DNA from: JBJSXF01 sp046086225
Lineage (GTDB): Bacteria; Actinomycetota; Acidimicrobiia; IMCC26256; PALSA-610
Length of the DNA stretch: 31,020 bases
Assembly (NCBI GenBank): GCA_046086225.1
Contig: JBJSXF010000206.1
Coordinates: 1-31,020, forward strand
Direction: 5' to 3'
Shown: positions 6,990 to 14,993 of the stretch, in pieces
Position numbering within the stretch: the stretch's first letter is position 1
How the letters are laid out: each line of letters opens with the position of its first letter
Translations under genes and position numbers: made by a program
Notes under the pieces: model-generated
Told to the model about the DNA's origin: nothing
Database searches by the model: none
Seen by the model: only the letters and a program-made list of their open reading frames with translations

Positions 6990-8591
6990 ATGCTGTACGC
7001 CCCGGAGACCTTCACCGAAGCCGAGGCAGCGACTCTCCGGCCGTACTTCACCAATCTCGACAGTCCGGTCTTCGCGCTCACGAATCTGCCCGAGGTCGTG
7101 AAGGGTGCCCTCTTCGCCCGGTACTCGCGCTCCGACAAGAGCCTTCGCCGCCTCTTCCTCGACGAGTTCGTCGGCGATCTCGATCTCACCGGTGATCTCA
7201 CGGTCGACGCGACCGTGGGTCTGCGCCGGGCCGAGCAGCTCTACGAGCGGGTCTTCCTCGAGTACGGCGACGACTCGGTGGCCCAGCTCGGTGGCGTACA
7301 CCTCGCCTGCGAGCAGGCGTCGAACCTCCTGACCAAGGTCCTCGAGTGGGGTCGGCTCATGTCGTACCTCGAGCAGTCGACGCGTTACATCCCGTACGAC
7401 TCCCGGCTCCTCGGGCGATACCGATACCTACGCCCGTCCGACATCTGTCAATCCCGGTTCGCCGCTCGGTACATCGCCGACCTCGATGCCGCCTTCGATG
7501 CATACAGCGGGTTGCTTCCCCGGATGACGGAGTGGGCCCGGGAGCACCATCCGAAGGATCCGGGAGACTCCGACTTCGTCTACAAGCAGACGGTGAAGGC
7601 GAAGGCCTGCGACACCGTCCGGGGGCTCCTCCCGGCCGCCACGCTCTCGAACGTCGGCATCTACGGGAGCGGCCAGGGCTTCGAGGGTCTGCTGCTGCGG
7701 ATGCGCGCCCACCCGCTGCCCGAGGCCCGCACCTACGCCGATCTGATGCTCGAGGAACTCCGGAAGGTCATTCCCTCGTTCCTCGTGCGGGTGGATCGGC
7801 CCGACCGGGGCGGCGCCTGGGCGAACTACCTCGAACGCACCCGGGAGGACACGGCCGCGATCGTCGCCCGGATCTTCCCGGACGAGGCTCGAGGCGCGAG
7901 CGAATCGGTGACCCTCGTCGACTGGGACCCGGACGGCGAGGACAAGGTGCTCGCCGCGATCTGCTACCCGCATCTCGCGCTGCCCGAGGATCGGATACTC
8001 GACCGGGTGCGCCGACTCGGCGCCGACGAGCGCATCGCCCTCATCAGGGCCTACGTCGGCGAGCGGAGCAACCGCAGGCACAAGCCGGGCCGGGCGTTCG
8101 AACGCACCGGATACCGCTTCGACGTCCTCGGTGACTACGGGGCCTTCCGCGACCTCCAGCGCCACCGGATGCTGACGATCGAATGGCAGACCCTGAGCCC
8201 CCGGCACGGCTACGACGTCCCCGATGCCGTCGAGGAAGCGGGAGCGACCGAAGAGTACGCCGAAGCCATGGAGCGCTCATGCGACCTGCACGACGCTCTG
8301 CGGCCCGAGTTCCCCGACCAGGCGGCCTATGCCGTCGCACTCGGCTACCGCATCCGCTACGCCATGCAGATGAACGCCCGAGAGGCGATGCATCTCTGCG
8401 AGTTGCGGAGCTCGCCGCAGGGTCATCCGACCTATCGGCGGGTGGCCCAGGAGATGCACCGGCTCATCGCCGAGCAGGCGGGGCACCGGGCCATCGCGGC
8501 GGCGATGGCGTACGTCGATCACGAGGACCACGCGCTCGGACGTCTGGCCGCCGAACGGGCCGCCGAGGCCCGGCGGGTCGCCCGGGGCTGA
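6990..8591 (+). CDS. Double-length ThyX-type protein (tandem FAD-dependent thymidylate synthase fold)
   Basis: ThyX makes dTMP from dUMP using FAD and methylenetetrahydrofolate, as a tetramer of subunits of about 220-250 residues. This protein has 533 residues and looks like two ThyX-type halves. The N-terminal half has SYLEQSTRY (residues 125-133), close to the SYNEQSxRY part of the ThyX motif, but WGR where RHR is expected; further helices follow (LPAATLSNVGIYGSG, ELRKVIP). The C-terminal half has RHR (391-393), but then MLTIEWQT in place of xxSxNExS, followed by NAREAMHLCELR, like the nucleotide-binding helix of ThyX. Each half thus keeps a different part of the signature. It could be a synthase with composite sites or a related flavoprotein; activity is unproven. 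The gene stands alone with its own promoter. Confidence 0.75.
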   Translation: MLYAPETFTEAEAATLRPYFTNLDSPVFALTNLPEVVKGALFARYSRSDKSLRRLFLDEFVGDLDLTGDLTVDATVGLRRAEQLYERVFLEYGDDSVAQLGGVHLACEQASNLLTKVLEWGRLMSYLEQSTRYIPYDSRLLGRYRYLRPSDICQSRFAARYIADLDAAFDAYSGLLPRMTEWAREHHPKDPGDSDFVYKQTVKAKACDTVRGLLPAATLSNVGIYGSGQGFEGLLLRMRAHPLPEARTYADLMLEELRKVIPSFLVRVDRPDRGGAWANYLERTREDTAAIVARIFPDEARGASESVTLVDWDPDGEDKVLAAICYPHLALPEDRILDRVRRLGADERIALIRAYVGERSNRRHKPGRAFERTGYRFDVLGDYGAFRDLQRHRMLTIEWQTLSPRHGYDVPDAVEEAGATEEYAEAMERSCDLHDALRPEFPDQAAYAVALGYRIRYAMQMNAREAMHLCELRSSPQGHPTYRRVAQEMHRLIAEQAGHRAIAAAMAYVDHEDHALGRLAAERAAEARRVARG

Positions 8592-8597
8592 CCCCGG
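8582..8597 (+). terminator. GC hairpin with the ThyX-type stop codon in its loop
   Basis: CCGGGG - CTGA - CCCCGG is a perfect 6-bp stem with a four-base loop, and the loop contains the TGA stop (8589-8591). There is no T-tract. It may be a U-less terminator or may affect ribosome release. Confidence 0.35.
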
Positions 8598-8627
8598 CGG
8601 CGCGACCGGTCCGTCCGGAAGCGTCGT

Positions 8628-8633
8628 TATACT
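8628..8633 (+). promoter_or_regulatory. -10 box upstream of the DUF4193-type gene
   Basis: TATACT matches the TATAAT consensus at five of six positions and lies in an otherwise very GC-rich 183-bp gap (8592-8774). A start near 8640 would give a leader of about 135 bases, much longer than other leaders here. I see no clear -35 box. Confidence 0.5.
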
Positions 8634-8774
8634 CCGCGCCCCCGCGGGCCGGGTGCACGCCGGATCTCCGGTCCGATCCCGCTCCGACGATCCCGACGAA
8701 CCTTCCACGTCCGGGTGCCCGACCGGAAACGGTCCGGGCCCGGCCCCCGAATCCGCGAACCGCAGAGGCATGAG

Positions 8775-9266
8775 ATGAGCGAAGACGACTTCGACGAGAG
8801 CGAGCTCGAAGGAGACGTCGACGAGGAGTTGCTCGACGACGACCTCGACGATGCGCTCGACGATGCGCTCGACGATGACGTCGACGAGGCCATCGATCCC
8901 GAGCTGCTCGACGATGCGCTCGAGGAGGTCGTCGAGCCCTCCCCGATCACCGGCGCGCTGATCGAGGGAGCGGGTGAGCATCAGCCCAGCACCGAGGAGG
9001 AGGACGACGACGTCGTCGACCTCGAGGAGGAGCGCCACCCAGACGACGTCGAGGAGGCGCTCGACGTCGTGCTGCGGGAGAAGACCGCCGCGAGCGGGCT
9101 CGAGGGTGAAGAGGAAGACGAGGAAGAGGTCGACGAGCCCGGCGAGACCGGAACCAAGATCGTCCCCCGGCGCGAGAACGAGTTCCTCTGCAAGAGCTGC
9201 TTCCTCGTGCTGCCTCGCCACCAGCTCGCCGACGAGGAGCGGATGTTCTGCCGCGATTGCGTCTGA
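8775..9266 (+). CDS. DUF4193-type acidic protein with C-terminal zinc ribbon
   Basis: A 163-residue protein. The N-terminal 125 residues are extremely acidic and low in complexity, including several LDDA units encoded by near-identical 12-bp repeats (CTCGACGATGCG at 8844, 8856 and 8907). The C-terminus, NEFLCKSCFLVLPRHQLADEE followed by CRDC, matches the conserved end of the actinobacterial DUF4193 family (FxCxSCFLVxxxxQLA...CRDC); the two CxxC pairs probably bind zinc. DUF4193 has no established function that I know of, and this N-terminal part is longer and more acidic than I recall for the family. ATG 8775 follows AGAGG and opens the acidic region; an overlapping out-of-frame ATG lies at 8770. 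lnt begins about 20 bp later. Confidence 0.85.
   Translation: MSEDDFDESELEGDVDEELLDDDLDDALDDALDDDVDEAIDPELLDDALEEVVEPSPITGALIEGAGEHQPSTEEEDDDVVDLEEERHPDDVEEALDVVLREKTAASGLEGEEEDEEEVDEPGETGTKIVPRRENEFLCKSCFLVLPRHQLADEERMFCRDCV
8844..8918 (+). repeat. 12-bp coding repeats (CTCGACGATGCG) in the DUF4193-type gene
   Basis: Exact copies at 8844-8855, 8856-8867 and 8907-8918, with a variant (CTCGACGATGAC) at 8868-8879. Each encodes LDDA or LDDD. The tandem part could expand or contract in frame by slippage. Confidence 0.85.
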
Positions 9267-9286
9267 ATCCGGGTCGGGGTTCCGGG

Positions 9287-10771
9287 GTGGCCCGGCTCGC
9301 CGCCGCCGCCCTCTCCGGTGTGCTGGCCGCGGTCAGCCGGCCGCCGCTCGACGTCGGTCCGCTCATGTTCGTCGCGCTCGTCCCGCTGTTTCTCGCCTGG
9401 TCGGGCTGCTCGATCCGAACGCGGAGCGTCCTCGCCTTCACCGCGGGTGCCGTCTACTACGCGGTCACCTGCTCGTGGATGCGCTATTTCGGCACCGTCG
9501 CGGTCATCCCGTTCGTCGTCGCCTGCGCGGCCTATTGGGCCGCGGTCGGGGCGGGAGTCGGCTGGCTCGCCCGGCGCCGGATCGCCGGCCCTTTCGTCAC
9601 CGCTGCACTCTGGGTCGTCGCCGATGCCGGTGTGTCGCGGTACCCGTTCGGCGGGATCTCCTGGGGTGAGGTCGGGTACTCCCTCCACGACCTCGTTCCG
9701 GCCCGAACCCTGGCGGGCGTGGGCGGGATCGCGCTCGTCACCTTCGCCGTCGTCGCAGTCAACGGATTCGTCGCCGACCTCGTCCGGGCGCGAGGGGCGA
9801 CGCGAGCCTCCCGGACGCTGGCCGGGCTGGCCGCCATCGTGGTGGTGGCGACCGCGGTGACCGTCACCCGGACCCCGCCCGCACCGACCGCACGGTTCCG
9901 TGTCGCGCTGGTGCAGGGCAACGACCTCAACCGAGATCTCACGGCGGCCGAGGCGTCCGACCGGTATCTCACCCGGAATCACCTCCGGCTGGCCGAAGAA
10001 ATCCGCGATCCGGTCGACCTCATCGTCTTCCCCGAGTCGTCGATGGACGGCGATCCCCGGTCCGACCGGGAGATCGCGACGGCGTTGGCGCGCCTCGCTC
10101 GCCGCCACGACGCCTGGGTGCTCGCCAACGCGACCGTCGATGCCGACGCCACCGGTATCCAGGCCGAAAACCTCGACGTGCTCTTCGCGCCCGACGGTCG
10201 GGTCGCCGGCACCTACGCCAAGCGGCACCTCGTGCCCTTCGGCGAGTACGTGCCCTTTCGCCGCATCGTCACCGCGGTCGTGCCTGCAGCCGGCGAGGTC
10301 GCCCGCGATTACCGGCCCGGTCCCGGGCCGGTCCTCTTCCGGATCGACGGCACGCCGATGGCACCGATCATCTGCTTCGAGTCCGCCTTCGGGGCCGAGG
10401 TGCGCCCCCTCGTTGCCGAGGGCGCCGAGGCCCTCCTGCTCGTCACCAACAACCGCTCGTACCGGCGGTCGGGCAACTCGGCCCAGCACGTCGCGATCGG
10501 GCAGATGCGGGCCGCCGAAACCGGGCGCCCGCTCGTCCATTCGGCCATCTCGGGGATCAGCGCCCTCATCGACGCCGACGGCGTCGTCCGGGCCCGGACG
10601 GAACTGTTCGAGCCCGCAGTGCTCCGGGGAACGCTGACGACGACGACCGGAACCACGCCGTACGTGCGGTTCGGACCCTGGTTCGGGATTCTCTGCCTGG
10701 TCCTGGTCGGCGTCCTCGTCGGCCTCGGCCTGCGGCGGAGTTGGAGACCGACCGTAGACTCCGGACCGTGA
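9287..10771 (+). CDS. lnt: Apolipoprotein N-acyltransferase
   Basis: Transfers an acyl chain from phospholipid to the N-terminal cysteine of lipoproteins, the last step of lipoprotein maturation, in the membrane with an extracytoplasmic nitrilase-like domain. From GTG 9287 the protein has 494 residues: about six membrane segments in the first 200, then the nitrilase fold with the Glu-Lys-Cys triad in order, FPESS (Glu250), GTYAKRHLVPFGEYVPF (Lys312) and IICFESAFG (Cys363), and a final membrane helix. An in-frame TTG at 9257 would overlap the previous gene by 10 bp; GTG 9287 gives the usual start (ARLAAAALSGVLAA) but has only a weak ribosome site. The 3' end overlaps the next start by four bases (GTGA). 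Confidence 0.93.
   Translation: MARLAAAALSGVLAAVSRPPLDVGPLMFVALVPLFLAWSGCSIRTRSVLAFTAGAVYYAVTCSWMRYFGTVAVIPFVVACAAYWAAVGAGVGWLARRRIAGPFVTAALWVVADAGVSRYPFGGISWGEVGYSLHDLVPARTLAGVGGIALVTFAVVAVNGFVADLVRARGATRASRTLAGLAAIVVVATAVTVTRTPPAPTARFRVALVQGNDLNRDLTAAEASDRYLTRNHLRLAEEIRDPVDLIVFPESSMDGDPRSDREIATALARLARRHDAWVLANATVDADATGIQAENLDVLFAPDGRVAGTYAKRHLVPFGEYVPFRRIVTAVVPAAGEVARDYRPGPGPVLFRIDGTPMAPIICFESAFGAEVRPLVAEGAEALLLVTNNRSYRRSGNSAQHVAIGQMRAAETGRPLVHSAISGISALIDADGVVRARTELFEPAVLRGTLTTTTGTTPYVRFGPWFGILCLVLVGVLVGLGLRRSWRPTVDSGP
10755..10760 (+). promoter_or_regulatory. -10 box of a leaderless promoter inside the lnt 3' end
   Basis: TAGACT ends 7 bp before GTG 10768, the spacing expected when transcription starts at the start codon. 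It lies within the last codons of lnt, so the next gene may be read both from lnt and from this internal promoter. Confidence 0.5.
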
Positions 10772-11256
10772 GCGACGCGTCCCGGCTGGGCCCCCTCGAC
10801 CTCCTCGTCATGGCCCCGATCGGCGCCGGGCTCATTGCCGTCGAAGAGGGTCCGGAATTCGTGGCCCGCTGCGTGCGCCGCGGGCGGGAGACGGTCGAAC
10901 GCCAGATCGTCACGGCGCGGGGCACGGGGCAGCTGGTCGTGGCCTTCGGGGTGCCGATGCTGAAGCAGCGCATCACGAGCCTCATCGACCGCTCGTCCTC
11001 GGCCCCGACGGTCGCACCGCAGCCGGAGTCGAAGGCCCCGCAGGCGACGGAGGCTCCCGAACCCGGCCCGACGGTCGCGGCCGCGCCCGCCGCCGAGACG
11101 CTCCCCATCGCCGCGTACGATGAGCTCTCCGCTTCGCAGGTGGTCGAGCACCTCGACGGGCTCGGCGCCGCCGAGCTCGCGGCGGTGCGGGCGTACGAGA
11201 CCGTGCACCGGGGCCGCCGGACCATCCTCGGCCGCATCGAGCAGCTCGCGGGCTAG
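10768..11256 (+). CDS. Unknown actinobacterial-type protein with Pro/Ala linker
   Basis: A 162-residue protein with no named function. Three parts are visible. Residues 1-72 are mildly hydrophobic and helical (LLVMAPIGAGLIAVEEG, then QLVVAFGVPMLKQRI) and could lie on the membrane surface. Residues 73-112 are a Pro/Ala/Glu linker. The C-terminal 50 residues form a compact helical module (YDELSASQVVEHLDGL, then RAYETVHRGRRTIL and RIEQL). I believe that module recurs at the C-terminus of other actinobacterial proteins, but I cannot name it with certainty. GTG 10768 overlaps the lnt stop (GTGA) and has a -10 box 7 bp upstream. The GNAT gene starts 3 bp after its stop. Confidence 0.7.
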   Translation: MSDASRLGPLDLLVMAPIGAGLIAVEEGPEFVARCVRRGRETVERQIVTARGTGQLVVAFGVPMLKQRITSLIDRSSSAPTVAPQPESKAPQATEAPEPGPTVAAAPAAETLPIAAYDELSASQVVEHLDGLGAAELAAVRAYETVHRGRRTILGRIEQLAG

Positions 11257-11259
11257 GCC

Positions 11260-11760
11260 ATGGAAGCGGCTCGGCGGGCGACGACCGCCGACCTCGAGCA
11301 CCTCGTCGGGCTCGCCACCCGACTCCGGACCGAGCTGGCGGAGGAGCGCGGTGGCCCCCTCTGGGCGCTCCGGGAAGCCGTGGCCGATCCCGGGGCTCGT
11401 TTCGCCGAACTCCTCACCGACCCGCATGCGTGCGTGGTGGTGGGCACCATCGACGGCATTCCGGTCGGGTACGCCACGGCTGTCATCGAGCCGCTCCGTG
11501 ACGGATCCCGCCTCGGCATCATCGAAGAGTGTTTCACCGAGCCGGGCGCTCGGGCCGTCGGTGTCGGCGAGGCGATGCTCGACACCGTCGTCGGTTTCTG
11601 CTCGGCAGCCGGTTGCGGGGGGATCGACGCAACCGCCCTCCCCGGGCACCGTGAGGCGAAGAACTTCTTCGAGCGAGCCGGCTTCACCGCCCGCCGCTTG
11701 GTGATGCACCAACCGCTCGGCCCGGCATCCGGCCCGGGTCCGGGCATCGGGCCCGGTTAG
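11260..11760 (+). CDS. GNAT family N-acetyltransferase
   Basis: A 166-residue protein with the outline of the GCN5-related acetyltransferase fold: RRATTADLEHLVGL at the start, the central strands VVVGTIDGIPVGYATAVI, GIIEECFTEPGARAVGVGEAML around the acetyl-CoA loop, and AKNFFERAGFTARRLVMHQPL at the end. The pyrophosphate loop is less canonical than Q/RxxGxG/A (it reads ARAVGVGEA). The last 14 residues are a Gly/Pro tail with no known role. The substrate cannot be inferred. ATG 11260 is 3 bp after the previous stop. Its own TAG stop forms the first bases of a -10 box for the peptidase gene. Confidence 0.8.
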   Translation: MEAARRATTADLEHLVGLATRLRTELAEERGGPLWALREAVADPGARFAELLTDPHACVVVGTIDGIPVGYATAVIEPLRDGSRLGIIEECFTEPGARAVGVGEAMLDTVVGFCSAAGCGGIDATALPGHREAKNFFERAGFTARRLVMHQPLGPASGPGPGIGPG

Positions 11761-11763
11761 CCT
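11758..11763 (+). promoter_or_regulatory. -10 box overlapping the GNAT stop codon
   Basis: TAGCCT (TAnnnT) begins with the TAG stop of the GNAT gene and ends 9 bp before ATG 11773 of the M3 peptidase. It predicts a start two or three bases ahead of the ATG. Confidence 0.4.
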
Positions 11764-11772
11764 CCGGCTCCG

Positions 11773-13569
11773 ATGACGTCGACCGAGAGCGATCGCACCG
11801 CTGAATCCGTGGTCTGGGATCTCGCCCCGCTGCTCCCGGCTGCGGGCGACGAGGGGCTCCGTGAGCTCCTCGACCGGGCCGAGGCCCGGGTCGCCGACTG
11901 CGAGGGCTGGCGGGGCCGCATCGCCGACATCGACACCGACGGCCTGGCCGCGCTCGTGGATGCGATCGCCGAGATCGGCGATCTGCTGGGCCGAGCCGAG
12001 AGCTTCGCCGGCCTGGCATTCGCGGCCGATACCACCGACCCGGCGCTCGGAGCCCGGATGCAGCTCGTCGACGAGCGGGCGACGCGGATCGGCACCCGGC
12101 TCCTGTTCTTCGAACTCGAATGGGCGGCGCTCGCGGAGGAGCGGGCCGAGGCGCTTCTCGCCGACGATCGCCTCACCCCCGCCCGGCATCACCTGCGTTC
12201 GGTGCGGCGCTACCGGACCCACCTGCTCTCCGAGGCGGAGGAGATCATCCTCTCCGAGAAGGCCCTCACCGGACGCGGCGCCTGGCAGCGGCTGTTCGAG
12301 GAGCAGGTCTCGGCCATCACGGTCGACCTCGCGGATGGCGTCGGCACGCTTGAGGCCGCGCTCGGTCGGCTTCATTCCCCCGACCGCGACGATCGGCGAT
12401 CGGCCGCCGAGGCCGTCACCGACGCGCTGGCGCCCGGACTGCGAACCCGCACGTTCATCATGAACACCTTGCTGGCCGACAAGTCGGTCGACGATCGCCT
12501 GCGCCGTTACCCGAGCTGGATCGCCAGTCGGAACCTCGCCAATGAGGCGAGCGATGCCTCGGTGGAGGCGCTCGTGGCCGCGGTCCGGGCCCGGTACTCG
12601 ATCCCGCAGCGGTGGTACGCGCTGAAGGCGCGGCTGCTCGGCCTCGATCGGATCGCCGATTACGACCGGATGGCGTCGGTTGCCGAGGCCGATGCTCCCT
12701 ACGGCTGGTCGGAGGCCCGGGATCTCGTCCTCGATGCGTACGGCTCCTTCTCCGGAGAGCTTGCCGACGTCGCCCGTCGGTTCTTCGAGGACGGCTGGAT
12801 CGATGCCGCAGCGCGTCCCGGCAAGCGGCCGGGTGCGTTCTGTGCCTACACGGTGCCGTCACACCACCCGTACCTCCTCCTCAACTGGACGGCGCGTCGC
12901 CGGGACGTGCTCACCCTCGCTCACGAGCTCGGTCACGGCGTCCACGCCTATCTGGCCCGGGAACAGGGGATCTTCCATCAGTCGACCCCGCTGACCCTGG
13001 CCGAGACGGCCTCGGTCTTCGGCGAGACCGTGACCTTCGGACGCCTGCTCACCGAGGTGAGCGATCCGGCCGAGCGGTTGGCTCTGCTCGCCGCCAACCT
13101 GGAAGACCAGATCGCCACGGTTTTCCGCCAGGTGGCCATGAACCGGTTCGAGGATTCGATCCACACCGCCCGCCGCGACGAAGGCGAGCTCTCGAGCGAC
13201 CGGATCGGTGCGCTCTGGGCCGCGTCCCAGGAAGAGATGCTCGGAGACGCGGTCGAGGTCACCGCCGGCTACCGCTCCTGGTGGTCGTACATTCCGCACT
13301 TCATCGGCACACCGGGCTACGTCTACGCCTACGCCTACGGTCAGCTCCTCGCCCTCTCGGTGTACGCCCGGTTCGAGGCGGAGGGGGAGGCGTTCGTTCC
13401 TCGGTACCTCGAGCTGCTCCGGGCCGGGGGATCGATGGCTCCGGAGGATCTCGGTCGGATCGTCGGCGTCGATCTCGCCGATCCCGGCTTCTGGGACCGC
13501 GGACTCGACATCATCGAACGCCGACTCGCCGAGACCATCGCGGCCGCCGAGGCCGCAGGGAGGATCTGA
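11773..13569 (+). CDS. pepF: M3 family oligoendopeptidase (PepF type)
   Basis: Zinc metallopeptidase that cuts short peptides in the cytoplasm; the 598-residue length is normal for PepF/M3B. The HExxH motif is present as AHELGHGVHAYL (His384, Glu385, His388), and the third zinc ligand is Glu411 in LAETASVFGE, 26 residues later as expected. The C-terminal substrate-binding part, with YIPHFIGTPGYVYAYAYGQL, is typical of the family (conserved Tyr/His region). There is no signal peptide. ATG 11773 is used, with the -10 box at 11758-11763 just ahead. The DapB-like gene starts 1 bp after the stop with a good ribosome site, so the two are cotranscribed. Confidence 0.95.
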   Translation: MTSTESDRTAESVVWDLAPLLPAAGDEGLRELLDRAEARVADCEGWRGRIADIDTDGLAALVDAIAEIGDLLGRAESFAGLAFAADTTDPALGARMQLVDERATRIGTRLLFFELEWAALAEERAEALLADDRLTPARHHLRSVRRYRTHLLSEAEEIILSEKALTGRGAWQRLFEEQVSAITVDLADGVGTLEAALGRLHSPDRDDRRSAAEAVTDALAPGLRTRTFIMNTLLADKSVDDRLRRYPSWIASRNLANEASDASVEALVAAVRARYSIPQRWYALKARLLGLDRIADYDRMASVAEADAPYGWSEARDLVLDAYGSFSGELADVARRFFEDGWIDAAARPGKRPGAFCAYTVPSHHPYLLLNWTARRRDVLTLAHELGHGVHAYLAREQGIFHQSTPLTLAETASVFGETVTFGRLLTEVSDPAERLALLAANLEDQIATVFRQVAMNRFEDSIHTARRDEGELSSDRIGALWAASQEEMLGDAVEVTAGYRSWWSYIPHFIGTPGYVYAYAYGQLLALSVYARFEAEGEAFVPRYLELLRAGGSMAPEDLGRIVGVDLADPGFWDRGLDIIERRLAETIAAAEAAGRI

Positions 13570-13570
13570 C

Positions 13571-14641
13571 ATGGCACTCCGCGTGATCCAGTGGAGCACC
13601 GGCAACGTGGGCCGGGCGAGCCTGCGGTGCATCATCCGGCATCCGGACCTGGAGCTGGTCGGGGTCTACGTCCACTCGGCCGACAAGGTCGGGGTCGACG
13701 CCGGAGAGCTCTGCGCCCTCCCGCCGACCGGGGTGCTCGCCACCGACGACGTCGACGCATTGCTCGCGCTCGGTGCCGATTGCGTCTGCTACACGGCCAC
13801 CGCCGATCTCCGGCCGATGGACGCGATCAACGACATGACCCGGATCCTCGCGTCGGGTGCGAACGTCGTCTCGAGCTCGGTCGTCGCCGGGGTGTGGCCC
13901 GACCACCTCGATCCCTCGATGCGTGATGCGCTGGACCGGGCGTGCCGGGAGGGCAACTCGTCCTGGTTCACCTCCGGGATCGATCCGGGGTGGGCGAACG
14001 ACATCCTCCCGCTGCTCCTCACCGGCACGTGCGAGGAGGTCGAGCACCTCCGGGTGATGGAGATCATCAACTACCGGCACTACGAGCAGCCGACCGTGCT
14101 CTTCGACACGATGGGTTTCGGGCAGGCGCTCGACGCCAAACCGCTCCTCCTCATCCCCGGGGTCCTCACGTTCGCCTGGGGTGGGGTGCTGCGGATCCTC
14201 GCCGCCGGACTCGGCGTCGAGATCGAGGAGATCCGGGAGGTGCACGAGCGACGGCCGGCACCGGAGCGGATCGATCTCGGATTCGGTGTCGTCGAGGCGG
14301 GCACGACGGCCGCGCTGCGCTTCGAGGTCCAGGCGATCATCGACGGTGAACCGCGGATCGTCATCGAGCACGTGACCCGGCTCGACGACGATCTGTGCCC
14401 CGACTGGCCCCAGCCGATCGGGGCCGGGGGATACCGGGTCGTGGTGACCGGGATCCCGAGCTACCAATGCGACATCCAGCTGGGCGGACCGCCCGAGCTC
14501 GGCGACCCGGGCGTGGTCGGCACCGGTGGTCGCATCGTCAACGCGATCCCGGCGGTGTGCGCGGCCGAGCCCGGACTGCTCTCGGCGATCGACCTGCCCC
14601 AGATCACCGGACGCGGCACTATGCGGACCGGACGATCGTAA
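13571..14641 (+). CDS. DapB-like NAD(P)-dependent oxidoreductase
   Basis: A 356-residue protein with an N-terminal Rossmann fold (RVIQWSTGNVGRASLRCIIRH) and the general layout of proteins annotated as dihydrodipicolinate reductase-like or 2,4-diaminopentanoate dehydrogenase-like. Members are common in actinobacteria outside lysine synthesis. It is longer than true DapB (about 250-270) and I do not see the DapB lysine-binding motif, so a role in lysine synthesis is unlikely. The middle part GIDPGWANDILPLLLTG and the C-terminal GIPSYQCDIQLG look conserved. GGGAGG 7 bp before ATG 13571 supports the start. The substrate is unknown. Its TAA stop doubles as the start of the next promoter's -10 box. 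Confidence 0.8.
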   Translation: MALRVIQWSTGNVGRASLRCIIRHPDLELVGVYVHSADKVGVDAGELCALPPTGVLATDDVDALLALGADCVCYTATADLRPMDAINDMTRILASGANVVSSSVVAGVWPDHLDPSMRDALDRACREGNSSWFTSGIDPGWANDILPLLLTGTCEEVEHLRVMEIINYRHYEQPTVLFDTMGFGQALDAKPLLLIPGVLTFAWGGVLRILAAGLGVEIEEIREVHERRPAPERIDLGFGVVEAGTTAALRFEVQAIIDGEPRIVIEHVTRLDDDLCPDWPQPIGAGGYRVVVTGIPSYQCDIQLGGPPELGDPGVVGTGGRIVNAIPAVCAAEPGLLSAIDLPQITGRGTMRTGRS

Positions 14642-14644
14642 TAT
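14639..14644 (+). promoter_or_regulatory. -10 box of a leaderless promoter overlapping a stop codon
   Basis: TAATAT ends 7 bp before GTG 14652. Its first three bases are the TAA stop of the DapB-like gene. No ribosome site precedes the GTG, so translation of a leaderless mRNA is the likely mode for this operon. Confidence 0.65.
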
Positions 14645-14651
14645 CGGCACT

Positions 14652-14993
14652 GTGACGAAACTCGCCTGCGGCTGGTGCGGACGCCCGATGGCGGCTCCGG
14701 TCGGACCGGGTCGCCCCCGGCGGTTCTGCCGGGCATCCTGCAAGCAGCGCGATTACGAAGCCCGCCGTCGGGCCCGCGAGCTCGGCTTGGGGGAGCACGA
14801 ACTCGTCATCACCCGGAGCCAGCTCGCCGAGGTGCTCGATCGGCGCTTCCTGCTCGCCTGCTCGGCCGAGGATGTCGAACGCGATCTCGGGACCGGCGAT
14901 CTCGGTGTCGGCGACGCGCTCGCGGCCCTGCTCACTGCGGTCCACGACTTCCTCGCGTTCGAGCCCGCCGACGGCGGGGGAGCGGTGACGTGA
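14652..14993 (+). CDS. Small protein with N-terminal CxxC/CxxxC zinc finger
   Basis: A 113-residue protein. Cysteines 6 and 9 (CGWC) and 26 and 30 (RRFCRASCKQRDYEARRRA) resemble the small treble-clef or zinc-ribbon modules in which the second pair leads into a basic helix (RRFC-x-x-x-C-R-x-x-x-Y). The basic helix suggests nucleic-acid contact. The C-terminal part is acidic and helical (LAEVLDRRFLLACSAEDVERDL), with one more cysteine. No named family is recognised. GTG 14652 is chosen from the -10 box 7 bp upstream and because it opens onto the CxxC. Its end overlaps the DsbB-like gene by four bases (GTGA). Confidence 0.75.
   Translation: MTKLACGWCGRPMAAPVGPGRPRRFCRASCKQRDYEARRRARELGLGEHELVITRSQLAEVLDRRFLLACSAEDVERDLGTGDLGVGDALAALLTAVHDFLAFEPADGGGAVT

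Noticed and set aside
8653..8778. Possible 41-codon upstream ORF (GTG 8653 to TGA 8778) overlapping the DUF4193-type start as ATGA, plus a two-codon ATG-AGA-TGA at 8770
   Set aside because: Composition is Pro/Ser/Gly-rich as expected by chance, no ribosome site precedes it, and in GC-rich DNA a frame this long is common. Conservation would be needed to revive it.
10309..12375. 688-codon minus-strand open frame over lnt, the unknown protein, GNAT and the M3 peptidase
   Set aside because: It spans four convincing plus-strand genes and has shadow-frame composition with no motif.
13571..14641. True DapB (lysine biosynthesis)
   Set aside because: The protein is about 90 residues too long and lacks a recognisable DapB substrate motif, so only a DapB-like fold is claimed.
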